A stretch of 64,000 nt of DNA, taken from contig JAEWGW010000046.1 in assembly GCA_023388055.1 (NCBI GenBank), forward strand, positions 142,523 through 206,522, given 5' to 3'. Position numbers and translations under genes: made by a program. The notes under the pieces were generated by a model that had not been told where the DNA came from, ran no database searches, and saw only the letters and a program-made list of their open reading frames with translations. This DNA comes from Bacillota bacterium. GTDB lineage: Bacteria; Bacillota; Bacilli; Paenibacillales; NBRC-103111. Of the stretch, positions 9,059 through 18,522 are shown piece by piece (within the stretch, counting starts at the first letter, position 1; the number at the start of each line of letters is the position of its first letter).

Positions 9059-10260
9059 CCCAACCACCTCCCATTCAGAATCCAACTGGCCAGAAGACCT
9101 GCGATCAGCCCCCAGAAAGCAGAGCCCACTCCCCCGATGGTCAAACCCGACACGGTCACCAGAAAGGTAATCAGCGCACTGTCCCGGTGTACGGGATCGC
9201 TCATGGCCCCTGTCAGGCTCGACCCCATGGAGGCCAAAAGCGCCACTCCGGCGATAACTGCCACCAGCTCGGCCGGAAAAACCGAGAAGACCGAGACAAT
9301 AGCCGCTCCCATCAGGCCAAACCCTACATAGAATAAACCGCAGGCAATGCCGGCTACATACCGTTTGCCGGGATCATCATGGCTCTCCTTGCCCGTGCAG
9401 ATGGCTGCCGTTATGGCAGCCAGATTGATCCCGTGGGAGCCGAAGGGAGCCAACAGAATAGACATGAAGCCCGTCGCTGTAACCAATGGCGTAGCGGGAA
9501 GCTCATACCCGTCGGCACGGAGCACCCCCATGCCCGTAGCATTCTGGGAGGCCATGGCTACGATGGCCAGAGGAATGCCAAGCCCGATCACCGCGTTCCA
9601 GGAAAAATCCGGTGTGGTCCAGACCGGATAAGCCATACTGAAGGCCACACCGCCGAAATCCAGCCGCCCCAGGCAAAAGGCAATGCCCAAGCCCGCGAAC
9701 AGGGTCAGCATGGTGGCATAGCGGGGCAGCACTCTTTTGCAAACCAGGAAAATCACGATAAGCGGCAGCACCAACAGCGGCAGCTGCTTCATAGAGACGA
9801 ACATATCTACACCGAACTTCATCAGAATGCCGGCCAGCATGGCGGATATAATCCCCTCAGGCACCTGCTTCATCAGATAGGAAAACACCCCTGTCAGGCC
9901 GAACAGGGTGACGATCACCGCCGCCGCTACGAAAGCACCGATGGATTCCGCATAGGAATAAGCGCTCCAGCCGGAAACCAGCAGCACCGCTCCCGGCGTG
10001 GACCAGGCCAGGATGACGGGAGCACGGAAGTAGGCAGACAGCGCCATCCCCGTTAAGCCGCTGCCGATGGCTATCGCCCAGACCCACGAGGATAACTGGG
10101 CCTCCGACAGCCCGATCAGCTTCGCCGCCTGGAAGATAATCAGAAGCGGACCGGTAAAGGACACGGTCACGGCAATCAAACCGGCTACAATAGCGGAAAT
10201 GGAAACATCCCCCTTGGCCGGCCAAACACGTTTTTCGGTACGAACTTGCGCCTGTTCCAC
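9043..10260 (-). CDS. benE: BenE-family benzoate/H+ symporter-like transporter
   Basis: 405 residues and about 11-12 hydrophobic segments, the usual size of the BenE family (benzoate:proton symporters related to nucleobase transporters). Recognisable family features are ISAIVAGLIAVTVSFTGP near the N-terminus, the LAWSTPGAVLL half-helix, the ASQNATGMGVLRADGYELPA segment and APFGSHGINLAAITAAICTG. No benzoate catabolic gene is nearby, so the substrate is inferred from the family only. The start codon follows AAGGAGG. Confidence 0.88.
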   Translation of the reverse strand: MEQAQVRTEKRVWPAKGDVSISAIVAGLIAVTVSFTGPLLIIFQAAKLIGLSEAQLSSWVWAIAIGSGLTGMALSAYFRAPVILAWSTPGAVLLVSGWSAYSYAESIGAFVAAAVIVTLFGLTGVFSYLMKQVPEGIISAMLAGILMKFGVDMFVSMKQLPLLVLPLIVIFLVCKRVLPRYATMLTLFAGLGIAFCLGRLDFGGVAFSMAYPVWTTPDFSWNAVIGLGIPLAIVAMASQNATGMGVLRADGYELPATPLVTATGFMSILLAPFGSHGINLAAITAAICTGKESHDDPGKRYVAGIACGLFYVGFGLMGAAIVSVFSVFPAELVAVIAGVALLASMGSSLTGAMSDPVHRDSALITFLVTVSGLTIGGVGSAFWGLIAGLLASWILNGRWLGWRKK

Positions 10261-10337
10261 TGTTAGCTCCTCCTTAATTTGAAACTAATTGTACTGGTTT
10301 AACAGATGGACTTCAATTCCTTTCTTCCCGGGTAAAG

Positions 10338-10367
10338 TTGCTTAGAGGGCTTGGTTCTCGGTATACT
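10338..10367 (+). promoter_or_regulatory. Probable promoter of the CNNM/hemolysin gene
   Basis: TTGCTT (10338-10343), an 18-base spacer and TATACT (10362-10367). The leader to the ATG at 10586 is then about 210 nt and contains the small frame at 10408. Confidence 0.55.
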
Positions 10368-10407
10368 GGAGTTCAATACATTTTTTTATTGGAGGCGATA
10401 CCACGTT

Positions 10408-10518
10408 ATGGACGATGACCCCGAGCCCCGAGAGGTGTTGTATACACTTCTTGTATCCCGGCTTCGTCAGAGGATTGTTTATGTAGGCTTCAGGACAAGA
10501 TATTACATAAGGATCTGA
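10408..10518 (+). CDS. Possible 36-residue leader peptide
   Basis: An open frame starting MDDDPEPREVLYTLLVSRLR, with GGAGG 12 bases before the ATG. It lies inside the leader of the CNNM-type gene. It has basic and aromatic residues at the C-terminus, with tyrosines and arginines near the stop. No family is recognised. It could be a regulatory upstream peptide or chance. Confidence 0.3.
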   Translation: MDDDPEPREVLYTLLVSRLRQRIVYVGFRTRYYIRI

Positions 10519-10585
10519 TGCCTCATTTGAGGGCAGTGATGATTTATTGTATCGCAACTTTCAAATGATGGAGGAGGATTTACCC

Positions 10586-11914
10586 ATGGCTGTTGAAATC
10601 ATCATATTGGTGCTTCTGATTATTCTGAATTCCTTTTTTGCCGCATCCGAAATGGCCCTTATCTCCCTTAACGACAACCGTATCAGGGCAATGGCTGACA
10701 GCGGCCACAAGAAAGCCATTAAGCTGCAGGCGCTGCTTTCCGAACCGACCCGGTTTTTGTCCACCATCCAGATCGGGATTACACTGGTGGGTTTTCTGGC
10801 CAGTGCCTTTGCCGCGGAGCGTTTCGCCGGACAGCTGGGCCAGGCCTTGTTCAATTGGGGCGTCCCCCTTCCGCTTCCCGTTCTATCCACCTTATCAGTG
10901 GTAGTGATTACCCTGATACTGTCCTACTTTACCCTGGTCATCGGGGAGCTGGTGCCCAAGCGGATTGCCATGCAAAAGGCGGAGCCTATCGCCATGTTCG
11001 CTGTTGGGCCGTTAACGGTTTTGTCCAAGATTACGCTGCCCTTCGTGAAGCTGCTCACCGCTTCCACGAATGTGCTGCTGCGGGCCTTCGGCATTGATCC
11101 CAACGCCAACAAGGAAGAGGTCACCGAGGAAGAAATCCGGATGATGGTGGATGTGGGCAACGAAAACGGCAGCATTCAGGAATCCGAACGGATGATGATC
11201 AACAATATCTTTGAGTTCAACAATAAAGTGGTTTCGGATATTATGACCCACCGCACTCACGTTGTCGCCATCCCGCATTATATCCCGCTGCCCCAGCTGG
11301 TGGAACTGGCCTCTGCGGAAAAGTACAGTCGTTTCCCGGTGTATGAGAATGACTTCGATAATATTATCGGTGTTCTTCATACCAAGGACCTGCTTCCGTA
11401 TCTGAATCCGGTTACCCAGGAGGACTTCAAGCTGGATAAGCTGCTGCGCCTCCCCTACTTTGTTCCGGCGGCCAAGCGGATTGATGAGCTGTACCGGGAT
11501 ATGCAGAAGAACAAAGTTCATATCGCCATTGCCATCGATGAATACGGCGGAACCACAGGCATTGTGACCATCGAGGACTTGCTGGAGGAAATTGTGGGCA
11601 ATATCTTCGACGAGCACGACGAGGAGGAGCGGGAGTATGAGAAGCTGGATGACAATACCTTCGTCTTCGACGCCCTGTCCAACATCCGTGATGTGAATCG
11701 TTGGCTGGGGAGCAAGCTGCCTGAGGATGATCATGATACCCTGAGCGGCTTCATTATCGGAGAGCTGGGGCGTATCCCCAAAACCGATGAACGCCCGGTG
11801 ATTGAATTTGAGGATCTGGTTATCAAGGTGGAGGAGGTTGTGGAAAACCGCATCGGCCAGGTGAAGGTTTACATTACCCCCGATAAAAGCGACGTGGTGC
11901 AAGAAGCGGATTAA
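10586..11914 (+). CDS. CNNM/HlyC-CorC family membrane protein
   Basis: 442 residues. An N-terminal DUF21/CNNM transmembrane domain (NSFFAASEMAL near residue 14, four hydrophobic segments to about residue 150) is followed by two CBS domains (DIMTHRTHVVAIP and SRFPVYENDFDNIIGVLHTKDL; then AIDEYGGTTGIVTIEDLLEEIVG). It ends in a CorC_HlyC domain. These proteins, often annotated as hemolysins, are linked to Mg2+/Co2+ efflux or homeostasis. The ATG at 10586 is 8 bases after GAGGAGG; an upstream ATG lacks a ribosome site. Confidence 0.92.
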   Translation: MAVEIIILVLLIILNSFFAASEMALISLNDNRIRAMADSGHKKAIKLQALLSEPTRFLSTIQIGITLVGFLASAFAAERFAGQLGQALFNWGVPLPLPVLSTLSVVVITLILSYFTLVIGELVPKRIAMQKAEPIAMFAVGPLTVLSKITLPFVKLLTASTNVLLRAFGIDPNANKEEVTEEEIRMMVDVGNENGSIQESERMMINNIFEFNNKVVSDIMTHRTHVVAIPHYIPLPQLVELASAEKYSRFPVYENDFDNIIGVLHTKDLLPYLNPVTQEDFKLDKLLRLPYFVPAAKRIDELYRDMQKNKVHIAIAIDEYGGTTGIVTIEDLLEEIVGNIFDEHDEEEREYEKLDDNTFVFDALSNIRDVNRWLGSKLPEDDHDTLSGFIIGELGRIPKTDERPVIEFEDLVIKVEEVVENRIGQVKVYITPDKSDVVQEAD

Positions 11915-11934
11915 CATAGACTTATCCAAGAATA

Positions 11935-11982
11935 CAAAAACACCCGGAGGACAGCGGCCAGCTGCCTTCCGGGTGTTTTTTG
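11935..11982. terminator. Bidirectional intrinsic terminator
   Basis: AAAACACCCGGAGG and CCTTCCGGGTGTTTTTT form a stem with A/T tails on both sides, between the convergent CNNM-type and crystallin-like genes. Confidence 0.85.
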
Positions 11983-12008
11983 CGTCTCGCGTTTCTACAT
12001 GGATAAGC

Positions 12009-12491
12009 TTATTTCGCCCGTTTTGCTCTTGCCTTGCGGATAAGGGCCAGAATTTCGCCGTAGTTGTTGGGCACTTCCCGGGCGTTCTGGATATCGGTGA
12101 TATCCTGCTCCGAAAGGTTCGTATTGGCCATGATGAACGAGGAAGCGGTGTTCTCAAAGTTCAGGTCGGCCAGGTCGTCTACATTGCGGTTGCCTCTGAT
12201 GATCAGTCTTCTTCCTTGGTAGTTGCGGTCGGCAAACAGCACCAGGGTGGCATTAGCCGTGGTAGCGGAAGCAAACTGGAGGCTCTCCACGTCATTGTCC
12301 AGTCCAACGACGCCCAGATTGCGGACACCCAGATTGCCGCGGAAGCGTTGGCGGGTACCGCCAAAGTTCGTATCGGTAAACAGGGACAAAGCGGGATTGG
12401 CTTGCTTCACCACCGGTTTGCTTACTTTTTTCGGGGCAACAAGTTTCTTGGGGGCAGCTTTTTTGATTGCAGGTTTCTTTGAGAGACTCAT
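12009..12491 (-). CDS. Beta/gamma-crystallin-like protein
   Basis: 160 residues from the ATG at 12491 (AAGGAGG 9 bases upstream). A Lys/Pro/Ala-rich basic N-terminal tail (residues 1-32) precedes a domain with two Greek-key motifs: SLFTDTNFGGTRQRF with VGLDNDVESLQ, and VLFADRNYQGRRLIIRG with LNFENTASSF. The N-F-G-G and N-Y-Q-G spacing with later D/N-x-x-S is the beta/gamma-crystallin signature, often Ca2+-binding. The C-terminus is a short basic helix. No signal peptide was seen. The role is unknown; bacterial members are implicated in stress or dormancy. Confidence 0.75.
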   Translation of the reverse strand: MSLSKKPAIKKAAPKKLVAPKKVSKPVVKQANPALSLFTDTNFGGTRQRFRGNLGVRNLGVVGLDNDVESLQFASATTANATLVLFADRNYQGRRLIIRGNRNVDDLADLNFENTASSFIMANTNLSEQDITDIQNAREVPNNYGEILALIRKARAKRAK

Positions 12492-12587
12492 AAAATACAA
12501 CCTCCTTATAGTTTTGTTTGTATTCTATGAGGAAATACCTGTTAATTCTTGTATTAGAAACTATCTTTTGAGAGTTCAACTCTAGCA

Positions 12588-12638
12588 CAAAAAAACTCTC
12601 CTGCTAGATAAGCCCTATGGCTTTTAGCAGGAGAGTTT
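12588..12638 (-). terminator. Terminator of the Gfo/Idh gene
   Basis: AAACTCTCCTGCTA (12593-12606) pairs perfectly with TAGCAGGAGAGTTT (12625-12638). On the minus strand a run of seven T follows. Confidence 0.88.
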
Positions 12639-12647
12639 GGTGTGCTT

Positions 12648-13934
12648 TTAGAACTTCATCAGGTCGGAGACTCTGACGGGCAAGCCGGTTTTGATCGCTT
12701 GGTTGGCGGCAATACCGGTCATAATCGAGCGGGCGCCATCCACATGGTCTGCCGCGCGGTTGTAGATATCCGCGTCGGGTTCGCCGAACAGGTCGTTCAG
12801 GAGCACAGGGTCGCCGCCGCCGTGTCCGCCTGCCTTCTCCTCCACTTCCACCTCATAAGGAGCATCGAACATGGGGTGAACCACCAGATGTTTGCCAACG
12901 ATAGCGCCTTCCAGCGCACGGTCGCCGCCGGCATTCACATAAGAGGTCTCCACGATGTTCATTTCGATCCGGCCCTTGGAGCCGTTGAAGGCGATGCGGT
13001 AGCCCTCCCAAGGCATGTAGGCGTTCAAGGAATAGGTGAGAATGGCCTTGTTCTTGTAACGGACCATAACACCCATGGTATCCTCGATGTTGATGCCGTC
13101 GCCGAACACGCTTTGGTCGCGCTGGTAGCCGTCGTCCTTTTCTGCGTCCAGATACATGGCCTTCAGGTTCTCGTTTTCGTCCATGTGCAGAGCGAAGGGA
13201 TCATCCTTGGCATTGGCACTGCCGGTAGCCCGTTGATAGAAGGAGGTCACACCGCGTTTTTCAGCATTTTCACGGCCGTAGAACATCAGGTCACCGAAGG
13301 CAAAAACCGTTTCCGGCTCGGAGCCGATCCAGAAATTCACCAGGTCAAAGTGGTGAGTGGATTTGTGGACCAGGAGTCCCCCACTGTTCCGCTTGTCACG
13401 GTGCCAGCGGCGGAAGTAGTCAGCGCCGTGTTTGGTGTTGAGGAGCCATTCGAAATGGATGGAGTGCACATCGCCGATAACACCGCTGGCAATCAGCTCA
13501 CGCGCCTTGGTGTGATGGGGGGCGTACCGGTAGTTGAAGGTAACGCGCACCTTGCGGCCAGTCCGTTCTACAGTATCGTAGATTTCCTTGCATTTTTCCA
13601 CGTCCACGGTCATGGGTTTCTCGGTAATGACGTCGCAGCCCAGTTCAAGAGCACGGATGATGTAGCGGTGATGGGTCCGGTCCACGCTGGTGACGATGAC
13701 CACATCGGGCTTTTCGGTTTCAATCATCTTGTCGAACTCTTCGGTTTTGTACGTGTTAACGGTGGGGTGATTATATTTCTCCTGCAGCAGCTTGTTTGCA
13801 TAGTCCATACGGGTCTGGTTGATATCGCAGAATGCAGTCAGCTCCGAGGTTTCCCGGTAATTCTCGGCAATAGCCCCATAGAAAAACTGCGCTCTTCCGC
13901 CAATACCAACCTGCACATATTTCTTCTTCGCCAT
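12648..13934 (-). CDS. Gfo/Idh/MocA-family oxidoreductase
   Basis: 428 residues. The N-terminal NAD(P)-binding Rossmann domain (VQVGIGGRAQFFY; ELTAFCDIN) includes the catalytic-lysine motif VITEKPMTVD (about residue 106). A C-terminal alpha/beta domain contains HKSTHHFDL, where the second His is the usual catalytic one. Members oxidise or isomerise sugars, inositols or glycosides using NAD(P). The gene is divergent from the AraC regulator at 14135, which is probably its regulator and suggests a carbohydrate substrate. The ribosome site is AGGAGGG. Confidence 0.9.
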   Translation of the reverse strand: MAKKKYVQVGIGGRAQFFYGAIAENYRETSELTAFCDINQTRMDYANKLLQEKYNHPTVNTYKTEEFDKMIETEKPDVVIVTSVDRTHHRYIIRALELGCDVITEKPMTVDVEKCKEIYDTVERTGRKVRVTFNYRYAPHHTKARELIASGVIGDVHSIHFEWLLNTKHGADYFRRWHRDKRNSGGLLVHKSTHHFDLVNFWIGSEPETVFAFGDLMFYGRENAEKRGVTSFYQRATGSANAKDDPFALHMDENENLKAMYLDAEKDDGYQRDQSVFGDGINIEDTMGVMVRYKNKAILTYSLNAYMPWEGYRIAFNGSKGRIEMNIVETSYVNAGGDRALEGAIVGKHLVVHPMFDAPYEVEVEEKAGGHGGGDPVLLNDLFGEPDADIYNRAADHVDGARSIMTGIAANQAIKTGLPVRVSDLMKF

Positions 13935-14134
13935 GAAAATAACCCTCCTAATGGTTTGCTTTATGCTTGCTCTGGCTTGATTTCATGAGAACGTTCACAA
14001 GCTCATCCTATCACATCCAGATGATAATATCTCCGCATTTGAGGCGGTTTATTGATTAAATCCCGCATATTTTGCTATGATAAAAGCAAGTATTTGAACA
14101 ATCCTATCCTGCCCCAAAAAGGAGTCCGTCTTCC

Positions 14135-15007
14135 ATGGAGCTCTCCAGATTGCCCGATAGTGTGAATTTCGGTAAAAAACCGGACCTGCGTCCGGTTCAG
14201 GTGGAATTCGACCGCCGGTCCATGTTTTACACCATGACGGCCAACCACTTCCACAGCGAATACGAGCTGTATTATCTGTTTACCGGCGAACGCTATTATT
14301 TTATCAAGGACCGGAATTATACCATTCTGGCCGGTGATCTCGTGCTGATCGATTCGGAGGCGGTCCACAAAACCGCCAACCGCAATGACCTCATTCATGA
14401 ACGGATTGTCCTCTACTATCAGCCCGCTTTTTTTGCGGCTTTGCCCCCTGAGGAACGGGAGCTATTGCTGTCCGTTTTCCGCCGGGACTACCCGGTTCTC
14501 CGCCTGAATCTGCAGGAGCGCCTGATGGTAGAGAGCCTGCTGCTTACCCTGCTGGGGGAGCTTTTGGACAAACCGCCCGGATACAGCCTGCGGGTGGAGC
14601 AGATCGGGGCAGAGCTTCTGGTGATGACCGCCCGCATTCTGCTTAAGAAGGAAGCGGTGGCCGCCGAGGTTCCCTCCCCCGCCCAGCTCAAGATGACGGA
14701 GATTGTCCGCCATATCAACACCCATTACAACGAGCCGCTGGATCTGGACAGCCTGTCCGCCCGTTTTTTTATCAGCAAAAGCCACTTAAGCCGGACCTTC
14801 AAGGAATTTACCGGCTTCGGCTTCAGCGAATATCTGATCCTGACCCGGATCAAGGAGGCCCAGCAGATGCTGCGGGGCTCCACAAAAAGTATTACGGAAA
14901 TTGCTGAGCAGGCAGGCTTTGATAACTTCTCCCACTTTGGCAAAACCTTCAAAAAAGCAGCAGGCATGTCTCCCCGGCAGTACCGGGTTATCCATCAGAA
15001 CAATTAG
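14135..15007 (+). CDS. AraC-family transcriptional regulator
   Basis: 290 residues. An N-terminal cupin sensor (HFHSEYELYYLFTGERYYFI, about residues 43-62, and GDLVLIDSEAVH) is followed by a C-terminal pair of helix-turn-helices (about residues 190-288). The second helix-turn-helix shows SITEIAEQAGFDNFSHFGKT and the typical FKKAAGMSPRQYR ending. The cupin suggests a sugar ligand. It is divergent from the Gfo/Idh gene across about 200 bp. Confidence 0.92.
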   Translation: MELSRLPDSVNFGKKPDLRPVQVEFDRRSMFYTMTANHFHSEYELYYLFTGERYYFIKDRNYTILAGDLVLIDSEAVHKTANRNDLIHERIVLYYQPAFFAALPPEERELLLSVFRRDYPVLRLNLQERLMVESLLLTLLGELLDKPPGYSLRVEQIGAELLVMTARILLKKEAVAAEVPSPAQLKMTEIVRHINTHYNEPLDLDSLSARFFISKSHLSRTFKEFTGFGFSEYLILTRIKEAQQMLRGSTKSITEIAEQAGFDNFSHFGKTFKKAAGMSPRQYRVIHQNN

Positions 15008-15146
15008 ACGGTGTTTGAAAACGCGGCCTGGGAGTCAGCCCTGCCTCTAACTTCCCGTGTTCAATCCCCGCGGCATGTGCTATAATTTGCTCGGTTCAGT
15101 TCAGATTTACATGCCCTTAATCTCCCCACGAAGGAAGTATTTCACC

Positions 15147-16307
15147 ATGACGAAACCTGCCGTACAATCTGCGCCCGCATCTGTCCCCAAGTCCGCATTT
15201 TGGTCCGCTGTCAAGCAGGAGGCTGTACTGGCAACCGCCTTTTTCTGTGCGGTACTGACCATGTTTTTTGTCCCGCCCTCCCCCGCCTACCTGGACTATA
15301 TCGATTTCCGCGTGTTGGCCCTGTTATTTTGCCTAATGGTTGTGGTAGCCGGTGTACAGCGCTGCGGGCTGTTCGATGTGCTGGCCCAACGCCTCCTGTC
15401 CGGCTCCAAACAAATCCGTTTGCTGTCCTTGCTGCTTGTACTGATGCCTTTTATCGGCTCTATGCTGATTACCAACGACGTGGCGCTGCTGGCCTTTGTG
15501 CCCTTTGCCATTGTTGTGCTAAACATGATCGGCCGCCAACATGATCTGATTCTCGTGATTACGGCACAGACGCTTGCCGCTAACCTGGGCAGTATGGCCA
15601 CCCCCATCGGCAATCCGCAGAACTTATATTTATACTCCAAGTTTCAAATTCCGATTTTTTCGTTTTTTGCCGCTATGCTGCCTTATACCCTGGTGAGCTT
15701 TTTGGGACTGGTGCTGATGGTGTTTTTATTTAAGAAAGAATCCATCCACGTCCGCTTCCGGTCCCTCAGAACCATCAGCAATCCGCGCCAGGTGGTCCTG
15801 ATGGGCGCCCTGTTCCTCCTGTGCCTGCTTTCCGTATTGCACCTGATCCACTATGGGGTTGTGCTGGCATTGGTTTTGGCAGCAATGCTGGTTTTTGCAC
15901 GGGACCTTTTCCGCAAAGCGGATTACAGCCTGCTGGCCACCTTTGTGTGTTTCTTCATTTGTGCCGGGAATATCGGGCAGATGGACGGGATCCGGAACTT
16001 TCTTACCTCCATGATGGACAAAAGCACCCTCGTGTCCTCTGTGCTGGCCAGTCAGGTGATCAGCAATGTTCCTGCCGCGGTGCTGCTGTCCGGCTTTACG
16101 GAGCGTTGGAAGGAGCTGCTCATTGGCGTCAATGTGGGAGGACTGGGCACCCTGATCGCTTCCTTGGCTAGTCTCATCTCCTTCAAGCTGTACCTGAAAA
16201 CACCGGGAGCCCGGCCCCTTAAGTATCTCGGCGTATTTACCGTGGCCAATGCCGTGGGCCTCCTGGTCCTGATGGCAGCAGCAGCCATGTGGAACCATCT
16301 GCCGTAA
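15147..16307 (+). CDS. SLC13/CitMHS-type anion permease
   Basis: 386 residues from the ATG at 15147, which follows AAGGAAG. There are about 10-11 hydrophobic segments. The MLITNDVALLAFVPF and NLGSMATPIGNPQNLYLYSK motifs are characteristic of the ion-transporter superfamily of SLC13, ArsB and citrate carriers. The likely substrates are di- or tricarboxylates or another anion; sequence does not decide. It lies 139 bases after araC on the same strand and ends at a terminator. Confidence 0.85.
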   Translation: MTKPAVQSAPASVPKSAFWSAVKQEAVLATAFFCAVLTMFFVPPSPAYLDYIDFRVLALLFCLMVVVAGVQRCGLFDVLAQRLLSGSKQIRLLSLLLVLMPFIGSMLITNDVALLAFVPFAIVVLNMIGRQHDLILVITAQTLAANLGSMATPIGNPQNLYLYSKFQIPIFSFFAAMLPYTLVSFLGLVLMVFLFKKESIHVRFRSLRTISNPRQVVLMGALFLLCLLSVLHLIHYGVVLALVLAAMLVFARDLFRKADYSLLATFVCFFICAGNIGQMDGIRNFLTSMMDKSTLVSSVLASQVISNVPAAVLLSGFTERWKELLIGVNVGGLGTLIASLASLISFKLYLKTPGARPLKYLGVFTVANAVGLLVLMAAAAMWNHLP

Positions 16308-16321
16308 TGGCCGTCTCACAC

Positions 16322-16372
16322 AAAATAGCCCCTGAAGAGGCCCGAACGGACTTCTTACAGGGGCTATCTAAT
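16322..16372. terminator. Bidirectional terminator
   Basis: ATAGCCCCTG (16325-16334) pairs with CAGGGGCTAT (16358-16367), between the convergent permease and SLH genes. Confidence 0.75.
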
Positions 16373-16382
16373 AAAATCAGTA

Positions 16383-18338
16383 TTAATCCTGGTACACGCT
16401 CCGGGTGACCGTTGTCGATTTGCCGTATTTATTCGTCCCGAGGATGGTGAACACATTCTCACCCTTCTTCAAATCAAGCTCCTTCGTAAACTCCCCATTC
16501 CAGCCTGTATACAATTTTTGATCATTGATGTACACATTGGGACTGCTGTCATTGGCGTCCTTCACCGCTCCCGAAACCGTAATTCGTTTCAGTGTCGTCC
16601 GGGCAGGCAAATAATCAAGGGTCAATACCGGTGCCGCGATGGTGTAGACAATGGTTTTGGTTGCTGTCACCGTTTTTCCCGAGGCATTTTTGGCACGGAC
16701 CGTCAACACATTTTCACCTTCCGCCAGCTTAACGGTTCTGGAGAACTCTCCGTTCCAGCCCACAGTCAGCTTTTCATCATTCAGATAAATAACCGGGCTG
16801 TTATCATTTTTGTCCTTTACCTTTCCGCTTATGGTCACCGATCCCGTTGTAACGGTGGAGGGAACGTCATCAACCGTTAATTCAGGGCCATTGGATTCGA
16901 ACACGACTGTTTTGACAATGGTCGTGGTTTTGCCCTTATTATTCTCGGCCTTAACAGTGAAAGTATTCTTTCCGTCAGACAGCTTAACCTCCCTCGTAAA
17001 CTCACCGTTCCAATCCAGAGACAGCTTATCCCCGTTTATATATACCACCGGATTTCGGTCATTGGTATCCGTTACCTTGCCGGTAATAGTCACTCTGCCG
17101 TTGCTGGTGCTTTCCGGCAAATCACCCAGCTTCAATACGGGAGCTCCGGAGCTGAAGGTAACGGTTTTAATTACAGTGGTTGTTTTATCATTTGCATTCA
17201 CCGCTTTGAACGTCAGTTTATTATCACCCTCAACTAATTTAAAGAAGGCGGTAAACTCCCCGCGGTAATCCGGGTACAGACGCTGCTCATTGAGATAAAC
17301 AATCGGATTCCGGTCTGTAGGGTCCGTAACAATCCCAGTGATGGAGATAGAATCCTTATCGGAGGATTCAGGGATGTTGTGCAGCTTCAGCTGAGGTCCG
17401 CTCAACTGATAGGTAATCTCCTTCCGGACTGTTGAAGCCTTGCCGCTGGACAGCTTGGCAACAATGGTGACACTGTATACCCCTTCCTTGTCCAAAGAAT
17501 AGCCTTCCTTGAATTTCCCGTCAGCAACATCCACGGCATCACCATTGATGGTAACCTTCGCCCCTTTGCTGACCGCACCCGAAACATAGAATGTACCGGA
17601 GTCCGTTTTGTCCGGCATGCTGACGGTTAAAGACGGGCCATCCGCCTGATCCTGCGCAGAGGATTTGATTACTTTATAAAGCAAGGTGGCTACCTCAGCG
17701 CGGGTTATCGGATTCTGCGGCCGGAATGTTCGATCTTCATAACCGCTGATCAGCCGGTTTTCTGCAGCCAGCGCTACATAATCCCGCAAATTAAAGGAGA
17801 TATCCTCTACATCTGCGAAGCTCCTACTTAATGTCCCGGAATCTGCAAGATCACTGGTGGTATACCCTAGAATTTTGACCAGTGCCACCGCTACGTCCTC
17901 ACGTGTGGCTTTTGTATCGGGACTGAAAAAAGCCTGGCCCTTCGGGGGATAATACCCCGTCAGATATTCCTTGGTTGCCTCTATGTATGAATAAGACCAT
18001 CTGTCATTTTGAACATCACTGAAAGTCGGTGCATCCTTGTAACCCAGATTCAACGAGAAGGTAGTGGCAATAAGCTTGGCAAACTCCTCACGGGTAATGG
18101 AATTCTCAGGCTTAAAGGAAGAATCGGAGTAACCGCTGATGATCCCTCTTTTTGCCATATCATAGATGGCATCATTGGCCCAGTGATTGGATACATCCAC
18201 AAACACAATATTCTGGTTGATGGTTCCTCCCTCCACAGCCTGATTCTGAAGCACATTGCCTTCCGCATAAGCAAGGGGCACCACCGGAAGCAAACAGACC
18301 GCAAGCAAAAGCAGCAGCACTCTTCTCACATTTTTCAC
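16383..18338 (-). CDS. S-layer homology protein with five Ig-like repeats
   Basis: 651 residues from GTG 18338, which gives a clean signal peptide (KNVRRVLLLLLAVCLLPVV, cleavage after AYA). Three SLH domains follow (about residues 40-225), each with the ITREEFAKL-type helix; they anchor proteins to pyruvylated cell-wall polysaccharide. Then come about five beta-sandwich repeats of ~80-85 residues. The first is divergent and the last four are closely similar, with V-Y-(L/I)-N-(D/E/G)-(Q/E/D)-(R/K)-L and W/Y-x-GEF-T/S-x-x-(V/L)-x-L-x-x-G-x-N motifs. It is a surface protein, probably structural or adhesive; no catalytic domain was seen. An upstream in-frame ATG (18434) would disrupt the signal peptide. 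Confidence 0.9.
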   Translation of the reverse strand: MKNVRRVLLLLLAVCLLPVVPLAYAEGNVLQNQAVEGGTINQNIVFVDVSNHWANDAIYDMAKRGIISGYSDSSFKPENSITREEFAKLIATTFSLNLGYKDAPTFSDVQNDRWSYSYIEATKEYLTGYYPPKGQAFFSPDTKATREDVAVALVKILGYTTSDLADSGTLSRSFADVEDISFNLRDYVALAAENRLISGYEDRTFRPQNPITRAEVATLLYKVIKSSAQDQADGPSLTVSMPDKTDSGTFYVSGAVSKGAKVTINGDAVDVADGKFKEGYSLDKEGVYSVTIVAKLSSGKASTVRKEITYQLSGPQLKLHNIPESSDKDSISITGIVTDPTDRNPIVYLNEQRLYPDYRGEFTAFFKLVEGDNKLTFKAVNANDKTTTVIKTVTFSSGAPVLKLGDLPESTSNGRVTITGKVTDTNDRNPVVYINGDKLSLDWNGEFTREVKLSDGKNTFTVKAENNKGKTTTIVKTVVFESNGPELTVDDVPSTVTTGSVTISGKVKDKNDNSPVIYLNDEKLTVGWNGEFSRTVKLAEGENVLTVRAKNASGKTVTATKTIVYTIAAPVLTLDYLPARTTLKRITVSGAVKDANDSSPNVYINDQKLYTGWNGEFTKELDLKKGENVFTILGTNKYGKSTTVTRSVYQD

Positions 18339-18474
18339 TGCACATTCCCTCTCTCTTCTGATGTCATCATGGAAATACGGATAAAATAAGGACAGTATCC
18401 ATATATTCCAATATAACGTATCTGGGCTCATCATGTTTCAAGTTTTCCAATTCGTCACCACTTTTTTATACAAC

Positions 18475-18516
18475 AAAAAACCTCCCAACCTCTGGTGCGT
18501 GGTTGGGAGGTTTTTT
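18475..18516 (-). terminator. Terminator of the sugar-permease operon
   Basis: AAAAAACCTCCCAACC (18475-18490) and GGTTGGGAGGTTTTTT (18501-18516) form a perfect 16-bp stem just after the permease stop. Confidence 0.92.
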
Positions 18517-18522
18517 GATTAT

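Noticed and set aside
10342..10557. 71-codon minus-strand frame upstream of the CNNM gene
   Set aside because: No ribosome site; overlaps the promoter and leader of the plus-strand gene.
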